Positions 1 to 10,654 of a stretch of 64,000 nt of DNA are shown here, in pieces; within the stretch, counting starts at the first letter, position 1, and each line of letters starts with the position of its first letter. Made by a program: the position numbers and the translations under genes. The stretch is taken from positions 46,868,826 through 46,932,825 of the forward strand of contig NC_081554.1 in assembly GCF_963082655.1 (NCBI RefSeq). The letters run 5' to 3'. This stretch comes from Stomoxys calcitrans (lineage: Eukaryota > Arthropoda > Insecta > Diptera > Muscidae). Under the pieces are notes generated by a model. That model saw only the letters and a list, made by a program, of their open reading frames with translations, was not told the origin of the DNA and did not search any database.

Positions 1-360
1 TTTGGAGGTAGCTCCTATAATTAGGTTGTTTCGGTTTATAAGACCGATCGCTGGATCTTTAACCTACCTCTATGAGCATCCTTAAGGGGATATATTGTGG
101 AAACTGCCAGGGCGAAGACCAATGTGCTTTACAAATACCCTAGAAAGACTATATTTTTCACAAGGAAACGTATACTAGGAGTGATCGGGGCTACTGTCCT
201 GGATTGGGTGGATTGCCTCTCTATAGACAAACTATTGTACCTGTGTCTGCAATCCCATGGCAGCCGGTTGTACGTACCGGATTGACTCGATGAAGTCCTT
301 CATCGGCAAGAGCTGCCGTCTCAGTGTACAACACACTGCTACAACAACAACAACAACCTG
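1..360 (+). repeat. LINE 3'-end-like repeat with (CAA)n tail
   Basis: This stretch reads like the 3' non-coding end of a non-LTR retrotransposon. It carries the block CAGCCGGTTGTACGTACCGG near 262 and ends in a short run of CAACAACAA units at about 340-358. A related block (CAGCCGGTTTTACATACCG) recurs near 14620 beside another ACAACAACA run, so the sequence is dispersed. No reading frame is preserved. Clade assignment (R1, I or jockey group) is a guess. Confidence 0.4.
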
Positions 361-600
361 GGTCTGACCAGAAACTGAATTGTCGTGTCACGCACAAGTC
401 ACGTAATGCGTGAGTGAGATCCAAATCCAACCACGTAATTGTCGTCATTGTCTCGTGAGTCGTCCGTGAGCAAAATGTTCGTCTCGCGAGCATGCGTGAA
501 TGTGAGTCAAGATAAAAAACGTCGTGTTAGAGCGTGGGCGAGTAAATTTTTTTTCTTGCGAGCGTGCGTGAGTGAAAAATCACTCACGTGCATATTTCTA
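361..600. repeat. GTGAGTG/CACTCAC-rich degenerate repeat
   Basis: The words CGTGAGTG, GTGAGT and their complements CACTCACG recur about a dozen times in 240 bases, in both orientations (for example near 410, 455, 515, 565 and 585). No coding potential is supported. It may be a degraded minisatellite or part of the LINE untranslated region next to it. Confidence 0.3.
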
Positions 601-860
601 GAAGGAATATCGAGGAGAAGGTCGGAAGGAGACTGAATGCGCTCTATTCCTATTGCAACTCAATAGGAAATAGTTGGTGGTTTAAGCAGGGGAGAATGTA
701 CACTAGATGTTTGCGGTGGTGGTTTGGTCGGTTAACACCTATGGGTCTTAGTTATGGCATCAGACTCTGGTCAGCTCAGTCCTTGGGAGGATGATTGAGA
801 GGTTACAGAGAGTCGCAGCGGTTGTGATCTCCGTAGCGTGCCCAAAATCAAATAGCTAAA
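601..860 (+). pseudogene. LINE reverse-transcriptase C-terminal fragment, decayed
   Basis: The + frame starting near 612 reads RRLNALYSYCNSIG, then WGL-like and YTRCLRWWFGRL blocks, then SYGIRLWSA. This order is typical of the region after the palm and thumb of jockey/R1-group reverse transcriptases (ALYxCxxxxGxxWG ... YxxxVRPILxYGxxVW). The frame is broken by stop codons after 791. A comparable fragment (LRRGLNALR) occurs in the NHE8 intron near 56718. It is non-functional. Confidence 0.45.
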
Positions 861-1314
861 TGTAGTGATTGATCTCGTGTCTTTGCAACTTTTTGTTGTG
901 TTTACAACAATTATACTGCCCTTGACTGAGGAATTCGGGAACTTGCGTTCCTCGTACTATGGGCATTCTTCTGATCTGCGGGAGGCTGGATACATTATGT
1001 ACCAGAGAAGTCCTTCTTTCTTAAAGGGCTGTACATTTGTTTGTTTTCCATTTTTACTCACCTGCTTTCTTGGGTGCAAAAGAAAGAATGAAAAAACACA
1101 CACACGCATAACTAAATACATGCATGTTTTACATACCTTTTACATACGTACACCAATGCACAACATGACAACATGTACAGTTAGATCTCTGCGTCATTCA
1201 TTCTACGTAAAATCTTGAAGCTACTGGTGGTTTTAAGCCTTGCGGTGAAGTGAAATGTGTAAAAGGTAAGTACTACCGATAATGTAGTGTTTTTTTGTGC
1301 CAAAAATAGTTTTA
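861..1314. other. Unassigned AT-rich flank of Gypsy element 1
   Basis: I recognise no gene here. The 117-codon open frame at 865-1218 has no family resemblance. A good splice-donor word, AAGGTAAGT, lies near 1262-1270 on the + strand, just left of the element 1 insertion point, but no partner exon can be supported. Confidence 0.3.
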
Positions 1315-2947
1315 TACCTGTTATGTGTGCGCTTGGTCGGCGTTTGAAATGGCTACCGGTTAGCTGTGGTGAGACTTTCAGGGCTAGGGGCCTCAACCCG
1401 CCAAAACAAACCCTGCACACAAACATCGAAAAAATGAGGGGGATACTATTTCACATCCAAAACTTTACCACTAGCGAACAAAAAAAAACTCAAGGGGAAA
1501 CACTCTTCACAGGGATCTTGATGTCACAATCCCGCGCTAGCCCGCCCAACCATGGTCCAAGGCATCCACTTACCATATTTCTACTTGGACCCCAAATTCC
1601 ACACACAAAGCTATGCACCTACTTCATCGCGCTGCCCCCGCAATCACAAATTTACCAACACATAGTCATTTTAATTATTACACATTACAATCAGCACATA
1701 TTTTATTAACTAAAAAAAAACTTAAAATTATATGAAAATTTTGCCATAAAAATACATTTGTTTCTTAACCTGGATTTACAACTATTTTTTTTTGCAAAAC
1801 AAACAAAGAATAATACCTGGTAAAACAAAACAAACAATTCCCCCTTTTTTTTTTTTTTTGCCCAATTCACCTAAGGCGAGACTAACCGAATATTTCTTTA
1901 ACCTTGTCTTTCGCTTTAATACCAGCGCATAGAAATTACCTACCACTAAACGAGCTCGCTTATCTGGTTATCTTTTGCCGTTAATGTCTTCTCTCGGCAC
2001 AACAAAAAAAAACTAAACAAGGTTCATAGACAATTCAATATAATCCCCCTGGGAGGCACAATTTCTCTTAGCCTCAGGCTATTATTCCTTTTACAAAACA
2101 CAACAATTAACACTACGTTAAATATAAAACTAACCTAGGATCTGTTTTTCTTCTTCTTTTCTCTTTTTTTCTTTAGTATATAATGGTTTCTCTTGTCCAA
2201 ATAAAAAAAAAAAATTAGCTCTTACTGATTTTTCAACTTCTTCTTTGCAGCTAGCGCTCAGCCACAATACTGAATATACTTGGACGAAATCTTGGATATA
2301 GGTGGACGACACACACACAGGTAACAGAATCTACTTTTACCTTAATTTTTTTTGACACAAATTAACAATCTTCTTCCAACGTTTCAGAAGCGCTCCCGCG
2401 GTCTTCACAGACGGAGAGGGAAGCAAAACGCTCACCAGAGCTTCAATTCACGCGACACGCCACAGTTTCCTGCCGCAAGTTGCAGTAGAGCTACTGGCAA
2501 ACCGAATAAAATGATGGTAGCTAACCAATTGTTGGTTCCACGGCTGCTGCAACCAAGGGCAAAGCACACAGGATCTAGAATCAACTTTCGCGGGCAATTT
2601 ACTGGCAGTTTGGCAACGAATGAGTCGTGTTGGATGGCGAATTCACCAATCTCAAATATGTAACGTCACACACGCAAAAAAGAAACAAGCACTGGCCGTC
2701 CGTCCTCAGAAAACCAGTGCAGCTATGAAAGTTGGCAAAAATACAACAAATTACTTTTACACACACTCAATAAACACTACACCTGTTACTTACAAAGGCA
2801 TGAGTTAACACAAACTAATTATTTTAAATAAAATCGGCAACAAAAAAAAAACACTGATGAATATTTCTTTTTTTTTTTTTTTTTTTTCTTGACTACGATC
2901 AGTTTCACTGGCTGGGCTTAGAATGGCTCTTTCGCTTGCTCATGAGG

Positions 2948-2955
2948 CTTATATA
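2948..2955 (-). promoter_or_regulatory. Candidate TATA box of element 1 LTR promoter
   Basis: The minus strand reads TATATAAG in a GC-richer context, in the same sense as gag and pol. The transcription start would fall near 2920-2925. The copy that would drive the element is the identical box at 13244-13251 in the 5' LTR. No experimental start is known to me. Confidence 0.4.
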
Positions 2956-3314
2956 TCCCCGCATACCCTCCCGCCACAAGCCAATTTTCCAGCCACAACC
3001 ATTTTCTTTAGCTATTTTCTTTTAGGCCCATTCTCATTTTCCCCAAATACATCGGTCGTCCTTTTCCCACTGGGGTCGATTTCGATTAACGTGGCCACAT
3101 TATCGACATACATTTACGGTCGTACGACCAATCTTCGAACAAATCGTGCAGATTTCTCATGGTCCTGGCCAAAATAAAAATCACAAGACCATTGTAATTT
3201 CTTGGGGGTAATAGCATACATGATACCCCATAGCATATCAATCAATGCCTTTCAATGTCCACCGTGCCTTAAAGTCCATACCCGCACTGAATTCACAAAA
3301 TCACTCATTACGCC

Positions 3315-3653
3315 CTACGCCAACGTACCTAGCGTATCATCACGTAATTCACTAATTGTTAACCAACCCTGGCTTCGATCGGCATGATGTTCGCAGCCAA
3401 CTTTACGCACATCCCCATTCACTCGCACGCCACCACCACGATACCACGATCCATCCACCAGAAGCCCACTGCAGAACACACCAGAATTAAAAATTAAATC
3501 TTTAAAAGAAAACGTGTGTTCTTCATCTGGGAATATCTCCCTATCGGCGAAACCGTCAACTTTTGGATATCGGTGGTGGCGTGCATCGAACCAGCCGATC
3601 ATGGAAATAACCATAACCACCATCACACCGTACCCCCCCACCCCCTCATGCAA
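3315..3653 (-). other. 112-codon open frame inside element 1 LTR, unknown
   Basis: This open frame lies in the U3 side of the LTR, on the element strand, and is present unchanged in both LTRs (second copy 13611-13949). Its predicted product begins with a hydrophobic run (VMVVMVISMIGWF, about residues 10-22) that resembles a signal peptide, followed by a mixed polar region with three cysteines. I recognise no domain. Because the two LTRs are near-identical by replication, the shared open frame is not evidence of selection. It may be chance. Confidence 0.2.
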
Positions 3654-3701
3654 TCGGTGTCATCTTTCCCTGCCACCAACACATTAGGGTGGCCTGCAAC
3701 A

Positions 3702-5055
3702 AAACATCGGGGAACGGCGAGGCTCCGCAGACGGCAACGATGTGTCAGGACAGGTAGGATTTCCAACGTGGGGAACACCCACGCCTGAGATGTCTCATGC
3801 CGGGCTCTAGGCGTTATATGGCCGCTGTAGGTAAGTATGACTGTCTCACGAAAATGAGAGAAAAAACTAATTTCACATATCATCCACAGGCTCGTAGTTG
3901 TTGTTGGCTTACTACTGGTATTGACGAAGCCATGGCCATTCAGTGGAACTTGCGCGTGAAACGTATTTGCGAAAATCCAGCTCTGTCGGTCATGAGGGTT
4001 GTCGTGCCAATATCTCTACCTGTCCTCATGTTTCCATTGACCCCTTCACCATCACAATAACCAGGTCGAATGCCGTGGCCCAAATCCACTCAGGTACCAT
4101 AATCGTTGTGGTTGTCTCTAGTTAGTGTCCGTAGACATTTGTTTTTTTCTTGAATTAAAAAAAAAACACACATGGCCAAATGGAAATGATTGTGTTCCTT
4201 CTGGTTTATGAAAACATACAGGCATAGTTTGTGAATTTAGTGACAGTGGTCGAATATGATTGTGGAAATAAATAATAGATACTGTCCCCGATTCACAGTA
4301 TTTATGTGCAAAACATGAGGATGCAACAGGTATAGTTTTAGTTACAGCCCATCATGAAAAATCAGTGTACGTTATTGCAGCCAAAATATTCGTGTTTCAT
4401 GAGGACAAATAGATATAAAAAAAAAATACTGTCACCAAAGTACTTATTGGCATGCCACACACATGCACCCTTATTGGGAGTGAAAATATAAGCATGACGC
4501 AGTCAGTGGTTGATGTTTTCTTTTTATTATGGCAGCAGCGAAACAGTGGGAAAAATCAAAATAGCACAAAATGTGCCGATCGTTATAAGAAAGTGGTACG
4601 TTATTGTTGTTGTAACCAATGGTACGTACAATTAATGTGTGCATAAACAGACGTACATTGAAAGTTAAATGAAATTCATCTTTTCCGTGAGGGGCCTAAC
4701 CGTTTGAAGGCCTATGCGGTCTAAACTTGCCATGAATGTTTAAAAATATTAATGCATCAAATGCACAAAATAATGCAAACGATCAAGTGGTATTTTGACG
4801 CGAAATCGTAGGTATGGTTTGCTTAAATCTGCCCGTGCTTTTGCATAACCAAATGTGACCGCCTACTGGAAAATTTACGTGTTTTAGAAAAACGTTAGTA
4901 AGATTGGGTAGATACGTTACGCGGACGGACGTACATTCGCCAGCTGGACGGATCGAAAAACGGATAAAAACACAAACTATACCAATGTATAGGAATATTA
5001 TTTCAGGGTGTTTTACAGGGCATGACATACCCCTAATGTTAGATTTTATATTTGA

Positions 5056-5086
<31 letters not shown>

Positions 5087-5858
5087 CTAAATGCGTACAA
5101 CACAAAAAACATAACCATGTACTACCCAATATAAATATGGATACAAATAGTTCATAATATGTAACTGGACAATACGGCCTATGATTACCGGGTTCCAAAG
5201 GACTAGGTCTGGGACACAAAAGAAAACGATGTTTTGAGAGTTGTGAATATTATGGTTATCTAAATTTCATTAAAGTGATATACCTCATTGCAAACGATTG
5301 TCATGTAGCATATTCCGCGTTGGGAAATGTATTTAAGAAAAGGTATAAATATTGCAGGAATGTATTCTTGGCCTGTATTGCATTCTTGGTGACATTCACT
5401 GATCTAGACAACCAGGTAGCTGACGCAAGCAAAGCTACGATTCATACTGCTCATACTTCTATATACCAGTGGTCGAAAAAAATGTAGGTAGTATGGTGAC
5501 AAAGTGTGCATCATAAAAAAAAGGAAATAGGTCTTCATGTTGCCCTGTCCCACCGTGTTGATGTACGATCTGATTTGTTCCACTTCGACCCAATACAGGA
5601 TATCATCAGACATTCCACACTTAATCGGGTACCTTCAGTCCAGTGATAGCTAATGCATCTCGCTATGTCTAACTTTTCAAACAATGTCAATGGTTAACAA
5701 AAACTATTTTTCCAATTTGCTACATTTGGGTAAGACAGTTACAGAGTAATGTCACATGGTTTGGCTTAATCTTGGTAACCCATGCTCAAAAGTCGACTCA
5801 ATAGGGATTCGTTTATGTTTCTCAAAACTAGATCTGCGTTCACGTCAGTGGCATTGGT
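3702..5858 (-). other. 2.16-kb non-coding 3' tail of element 1
   Basis: The segment lies between the pol stop and the 3' LTR. No env or other protein is evident; the longest minus-strand frame (4783-5118) reads through a poly(T) run at about 5061-5085 and is not credible. The base run next to the LTR is not purine-rich in element sense, so the usual polypurine tract is not visible. A 61-base GT...AG unit on the opposite strand (about 3831-3891) looks like a fly intron. The function of this tail is unknown. Confidence 0.5.
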
Positions 5859-8800
5859 CTATCTTTTAAGGTCCTTCACATGACTTACACCCATTGGTTT
5901 TCCGTTCAGATCCTCAAGGGAATACATATTATTTCCTATCGGTTTTACGATACGACATTTTATGAATTTACGGGCGAATTTAGCATTGAAATTTTTTCCA
6001 AAGTCACTTAGGACATGATTCCTTTTGTATACTTCCTGTCCAGGAGAAAATGTTACCATTCGAGCCCTCGCATTGTACCTCTTGGCGCTCCGTTCGTAAG
6101 CTTGATGCATATTCTGTTTGATTTTATTACGAACCAAGTCCATTCTGTCGTCTCTTTTCAATTGCACAATCTCGTGATCAGACATAGAATGTAATTTTCG
6201 GGCTAGTTTATAATCAGCGCCATGGGTATACATATTGTACCCAAATAGGGCGAAAAATGGGGTTGCCCCCGTCGCACTATGAATCGACGTTCGAAGAGCA
6301 CATTCAATGTCTGTCAAGTATAGATCCCAATCTCGGTGATCATTTTCTAGATAGGCTCTGATGGCAGCCAGCACCGATTGGTTCACCCGCTCGGATGCGT
6401 TGGACTGTGGGGCGTAGGGTGCTGTTTGTAGATGGTTTATACCGTATGTTTCAATCATATCTTTAAAAGTTTTCGATACGAATTGAGCCCCGTTGTCGCT
6501 ATGAACCGTTTCGGGCACCCCAAACTTTCGGAATATGTCCTGTATCAGAAATTTCACCACGTTGGAAGCGGTCGCCTCACGCATCGCTTTCAGGAACGTG
6601 AATTTGCTGAAATGGTCTACCACGATAAATATAAAGGCATTTCCACTTTTGGAGCGCGGATATTTACCCAAGAAATCTATATAGATCTTCTGAAAGGGAC
6701 GTTGGGTTACCACCTCGTCACCGATTGTGGGTTGAGTATATTCATTGGTGGGCTTGGTTTCCTTGCATATAGCGCAATTGGTTACATATTGTCGCACTTG
6801 CGATGCCATTTGTGGCCAATAATATTTTTCTTTTAATCGATACAACGTCTTGGATATTCCTCCATGAGCAGCAGTGGTGTTGTCGTGGGCTTGTTCTATT
6901 AGGGTATGCGTCAAAGCTTCAGGAATCCACAGTTTCCACTGAAATTCTTGGGTGTCTGGGTCATACGACGCATGGCCCTTCTTGAAAATCATATTATCCA
7001 CAATCTTGAGATCAGGCAACTGTGCTTTATTCTTTTCCACCACCCCTCTAATCTCCTTATACGCCTCACTCTCAAACTCAGTCGTCTCGAATTCCAAGAC
7101 CTGGTTCATATCTATCTCGTCAGCTGTAGGTAATCGTGACAGCATATCCGCCACCACGTTGTCTTTCCCTTTTCTGTGCTCAATGTCGAAGCTATACCCC
7201 TGGAGTTGCAATGACCAACGAGCCAAACGACCGCTTAGGTCTTTTAGGTTCATTAGCCATTGCAAGCTCGCATGGTCAGTAATGACGGTGAACTCCATGA
7301 GCTCGACATAGGGTCGGAATTTGCGGATGGCCATCACAGCTGCGAGACACTCTTTCTCAGTAACGCTGTAGTTTCGTTGGCATTTGTTGAGCTTTTGAGA
7401 ATAGAAAGCTATGGGGTGCTCCTCCCCTTCGCTGTTGAGTTGGAAAAGTACGGCGCCTATCCCGTATTCCGATGCATCACATTGGATATAAAATCTCTTG
7501 GAAAAATCGGCGTGGCGTAAGACGGGTGCCGAGGTTAAAGCTCTCTTTAGGTTTTCAAATGCTTGTTTTGCCTTCTCATCCATCGTGAACTTTGTGGACT
7601 TTTTCAGGGTGTCGGTGAGCGGTGCTGAAATTGTGGCAAAGTTTTTAATAAACCGACGATACCACCCTGCAGTACCGAGGAAGCTTCTGACCTCTCTTGC
7701 ATTTTTGGGCACTTTGATCCTTTTAATGGCCTCTACTTTTTCGGGGTCGGTCCTTAAGACTCCTTCGCCCACAATAAATCCCAAATATTTTAGTTGCCTG
7801 AAGCAGAATTGGGACTTTTTTAAGCCTATCGTGAGATTCGCCTTCTTTAGACATTCGGCAACTTCGCTTAGCAGACGAAGATGCTCGTCAAATTCACCTG
7901 ATATGATCAACAGATCGTCCAAGTATACAAAGACATTCTCCTTCAGTCGTTGGGGAATGACTTTATCCATCAGGCGGCATAATCTTTGCGCAGCATTGCA
8001 CAAGCCGAACGGCATCACACGGAATTGATACAATGGACGGCCTGGGACCGTAAAGGCAGTGTAAGACTTGCTTTCTTCGTCTAGCTCGATTTGCCAGAAT
8101 GCGTATTTTAAATCCACACTGCTTATATAGAAAGTCTCATCTATTCGGCTTAATATGCCATCTATATTTTGCAGTGGGTAGGCATCTTTTACGGTTAGTT
8201 TGTTTAACTTCCGGGCGTCTAAGCAGAAGCGGTTTTTACCCGGTTTTCTCACCACCGTTGTGCGATTACTCCACGGGCTGTCACTTTCCTCAATCACATT
8301 TAAGGCTAGCATGTTGTCTACTTCTTGGAATGTTATTGCCTGCACCGCGGGTGACATGGGGTAATGGCGGTCTTTTACCGGTTCCGCCCCGTCAATCAGT
8401 TTTATGGAGTGCTTTTCCAAAGTGGTACAACCCAGACCATGTTTCTCAAATGTCTTAAATTGTTCTATGACTTTATTCAGCCGCTTAGCTTGTTCGGATG
8501 AAAGTTCGTGGGGATTCAGCCGATGTTCGGAATCGGTACTGGCCATGTCATTGGTGATCTTTTCGAGATTTAACTCAGAGACGCCTACGACATCAGGGGC
8601 TAATTGAAACAGTCGCCAGAAATCAATGCCTAAGTAGAGATTCTGTTCCAAGTCGGGACATAGATATAAAACCATCTCCTTAGTCTCCCCTTGGTATTCA
8701 ACGGAAGCCTTTACCATTCCCAAAACTCTATACAGTTTCCCACCTGCAGTGCTAACGTTGCTGGATAGGGGTATCATTGGAATTTCCATCTCATTAATCA

Positions 8801-9272
8801 ATTCTCTACAGTCTTTTCCCAACATGCTAACGGACGCCCCGGTGTCGAGAAGACCGTGAATGACCTTTCCCTGAATGGTTATGTCAGCAAAAACTCTGGG
8901 ATCATTCCGACGACCTACGATTTTCGTTATCGAGTCTGTTAAAAATCGCCTCTGTTGGCGCCATTGGGTTGCTTTTTGCCTTAATTTGACTATTTTCTTT
9001 GGGATCGTTTTTACTTCCGAATTAAAAATTCTCTCTCTTACTTTCTCATAGTTTCTTTCTCTTATCTCCAGTGGAATATAATGCCTTTGGGATGGGGTAA
9101 AATCCCCACAGATATTCTTAGTACTATCCTTATTTTCTCTATTCCTAATATTATTTAAACTCTTAACTATCTTATCTTCTACTTGCCGTGGGGCACCGGG
9201 TTGTCGGACGGACGAGGTTCCCCCCTCTTCTCTCCGCCCCTTCTCTGGTTTCCCTGTAGACATATCGGGCAT
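5859..9272 (-). CDS. pol: Pol polyprotein of Gypsy element 1
   Basis: The frame encodes protease, reverse transcriptase, RNase H and integrase in Ty3/Gypsy order. Visible landmarks are the aspartic protease LLDTGAS (about residues 141-147), the RT palm FVYLDDLL (about 448-455), RNase H starting at QCDAS (about 598) with ITDHAS near 664, the integrase HHCC finger (H796, H803, C833, C836) and the catalytic D866, D926 and E961. The last two acidic residues are separated by 34 residues, one fewer than the usual 35. No stop or frameshift interrupts it, so the protein may be active. It overlaps gag by 94 bases in the -1 frame and is expected to be made by ribosomal slippage at 9248-9254 rather than from the ATG at 9272. 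The ATG-to-stop length is 1137 residues. Confidence 0.9.
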   Translation of the reverse strand: MPDMSTGKPEKGRREEGGTSSVRQPGAPRQVEDKIVKSLNNIRNRENKDSTKNICGDFTPSQRHYIPLEIRERNYEKVRERIFNSEVKTIPKKIVKLRQKATQWRQQRRFLTDSITKIVGRRNDPRVFADITIQGKVIHGLLDTGASVSMLGKDCRELINEMEIPMIPLSSNVSTAGGKLYRVLGMVKASVEYQGETKEMVLYLCPDLEQNLYLGIDFWRLFQLAPDVVGVSELNLEKITNDMASTDSEHRLNPHELSSEQAKRLNKVIEQFKTFEKHGLGCTTLEKHSIKLIDGAEPVKDRHYPMSPAVQAITFQEVDNMLALNVIEESDSPWSNRTTVVRKPGKNRFCLDARKLNKLTVKDAYPLQNIDGILSRIDETFYISSVDLKYAFWQIELDEESKSYTAFTVPGRPLYQFRVMPFGLCNAAQRLCRLMDKVIPQRLKENVFVYLDDLLIISGEFDEHLRLLSEVAECLKKANLTIGLKKSQFCFRQLKYLGFIVGEGVLRTDPEKVEAIKRIKVPKNAREVRSFLGTAGWYRRFIKNFATISAPLTDTLKKSTKFTMDEKAKQAFENLKRALTSAPVLRHADFSKRFYIQCDASEYGIGAVLFQLNSEGEEHPIAFYSQKLNKCQRNYSVTEKECLAAVMAIRKFRPYVELMEFTVITDHASLQWLMNLKDLSGRLARWSLQLQGYSFDIEHRKGKDNVVADMLSRLPTADEIDMNQVLEFETTEFESEAYKEIRGVVEKNKAQLPDLKIVDNMIFKKGHASYDPDTQEFQWKLWIPEALTHTLIEQAHDNTTAAHGGISKTLYRLKEKYYWPQMASQVRQYVTNCAICKETKPTNEYTQPTIGDEVVTQRPFQKIYIDFLGKYPRSKSGNAFIFIVVDHFSKFTFLKAMREATASNVVKFLIQDIFRKFGVPETVHSDNGAQFVSKTFKDMIETYGINHLQTAPYAPQSNASERVNQSVLAAIRAYLENDHRDWDLYLTDIECALRTSIHSATGATPFFALFGYNMYTHGADYKLARKLHSMSDHEIVQLKRDDRMDLVRNKIKQNMHQAYERSAKRYNARARMVTFSPGQEVYKRNHVLSDFGKNFNAKFARKFIKCRIVKPIGNNMYSLEDLNGKPMGVSHVKDLKR

Positions 9273-10654
9273 TTCGGCGTTACGGTGTCTGGTTTACCGC
9301 ACCTGTAACAGAATAGTTTTCGGAACTCCGCCTGGCAGTCCATGAACATATGTCCAGGTTCGCGGCAATTCCAGCAAATAATCTGTGTTCTGGACTGACT
9401 TTGCACTCGAAGTGCTGAAATATTCTCCTCCTGAGGTTCCTGAATCTCCTCGACCGGACATTCTATCTCCTGTCCATATATCTCGCTCACTTGTCTCATG
9501 GGTCGTTGTGGTACGGGCAGTGGCCTATTTTCACGTCTGGGAAAGTTACGCTCTGCTTCTATGCATTCAATGCGCAACTGTTCAACAGAAGATATGGTCA
9601 TCTGGTAGACATGACGCTTTATATCTTCTCTTATGTTGCCTTTCAAGATCTTTATCATCTCATACTCATAGATGGGCTGCATTAATCTAGAGCGTAATAT
9701 TCCCATCTCGTGAAAATAATTGTTGACGGACTCATTGGGCCTTTGCCTCCGTTCCAACAACTCCCGTAGTATGTCAAATTTTGACTGTGGAGTTTGATAT
9801 TGACTTGTCAGCGCATGTTTCAGACTTTCCCAATCGGAATCGACATTATTTCGGCGGTGTAACCAGTACCATTCCCTGGCTTGGCCTGATACTAAAAACG
9901 AAAAATCTCGTAAAACCTCTGCCCATGGAATATTGTACTGGGCTCTCATCAACTCAAGCCTATAAATAAAATCATTGACCCTTAGTTCGCGAGGATCCCC
10001 GCTAAAAATCAAACCCAACTTATCAACTCGTATGCGCAAGGGCTCATTACTAGGGTACACCGCTGGTGCACTGTCTAGATTGGTCGACGAGGTCGTACCG
10101 GGGTATGATATGATCGGGTGAATATCTGCCGTGGGCAGAGAAGCTACATTGTTCCCATAATCATGTATCGGTCCTTCTGCAATGACCGATCCAGATGCAT
10201 TGGAGCCAGAAATGGGCGTGTCTCCTCTTGTTGGTATGGCCGACTGTTTGCGGACAATACCAGATAGATCATCCATGCCTTTCGCCAAGGAAGCTATCAT
10301 CCTTCTAACATCGCCTAATTCGTCCCTAACCATTTCCTTGACCCGTTCCTCTAATGATCGTTGGCTGGACGCGGCCTTATTCTTTACCGGACCTCTAGCC
10401 TCTTGCGGCAATGTTTCTCCTGCCCCATTACCTGATGACTGACCGCCACTGGCAGACACGTTAGCATTGTTCTGTTCTTTATTGATTATAGAATTTGAGA
10501 GATCCCTAACTTGGGCCCCATTCGTGTTCGTACTTGGTTCCGCCATATCGCCCTTTACAAGTCTTCGTCTACTATGTTCAGGGAAATACACTGAATTATT
10601 CAAATCAAATGACTCTGGTAGGGTTCTTTTCTTTGATCGAGTATTAATATTCAT
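9179..10654 (-). CDS. gag: Gag of Gypsy element 1
   Basis: A 491-residue structural protein that would form the particle and bind element RNA. The start is the ATG at 10654. A Ser/Asn-rich N-terminal part of about 200 residues is followed by a capsid-like helical region (ARYWxLHRR-type EWYWLHRR block, then about 110 residues up to RIECIEAERNF). Next come a CCHC zinc knuckle (C427-x2-C-x4-H-x4-C440) and a second finger of form CX2CX9CX2C ending at C465. The slippery site into pol lies three codons after that last cysteine. Unlike the Gag of element 2 it has no RING finger. The domain reading is direct; the role follows from the family. Confidence 0.88.
   Translation of the reverse strand: MNINTRSKKRTLPESFDLNNSVYFPEHSRRRLVKGDMAEPSTNTNGAQVRDLSNSIINKEQNNANVSASGGQSSGNGAGETLPQEARGPVKNKAASSQRSLEERVKEMVRDELGDVRRMIASLAKGMDDLSGIVRKQSAIPTRGDTPISGSNASGSVIAEGPIHDYGNNVASLPTADIHPIISYPGTTSSTNLDSAPAVYPSNEPLRIRVDKLGLIFSGDPRELRVNDFIYRLELMRAQYNIPWAEVLRDFSFLVSGQAREWYWLHRRNNVDSDWESLKHALTSQYQTPQSKFDILRELLERRQRPNESVNNYFHEMGILRSRLMQPIYEYEMIKILKGNIREDIKRHVYQMTISSVEQLRIECIEAERNFPRRENRPLPVPQRPMRQVSEIYGQEIECPVEEIQEPQEENISALRVQSQSRTQIICWNCREPGHMFMDCQAEFRKLFCYRCGKPDTVTPKCPICLQGNQRRGGEKRGEPRPSDNPVPHGK
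9248..9254 (-). promoter_or_regulatory. -1 frameshift slippery site G GGA AAC, element 1
   Basis: In the gag zero frame the codons read cag-gga-aac, giving the canonical heptamer X XXY YYZ as G GGA AAC. The pol frame is exactly -1 relative to gag (the distance between the two starts leaves remainder 2 on division by 3) and is open through this point. A GC-rich stretch follows at 9180-9240 that could hold a stimulatory structure. Confidence 0.75.

Larger units (their letters stand above)
1319..3701 (-). repeat. 3' LTR of Gypsy element 1 (2383 bp)
   Basis: This is the downstream LTR in element sense. It repeats at 11616-13997 with essentially no differences apart from one base in a poly(T) run near 2867-2887. 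In element sense it starts TGTTGCAGG and ends CACATAACA, so it has TG...CA termini. It is unusually long for a Gypsy LTR and contains several poly(A)/poly(T) runs, a TATA box on the element strand and a 112-codon open frame (separate entries). Confidence 0.92.

Noticed and set aside
865..1218. 117-codon gene left of element 1
   Set aside because: No domain, no conserved composition, no transcript signal.
4783..5118. Env-like 111-codon frame in the element 1 tail
   Set aside because: It reads through a long poly(T) run giving poly-lysine and has no signal peptide or membrane anchor.
6432..8607. Several + strand open frames of 60-176 codons across 6.4-8.6 kb
   Set aside because: They are antisense shadows of the element 1 pol frame.
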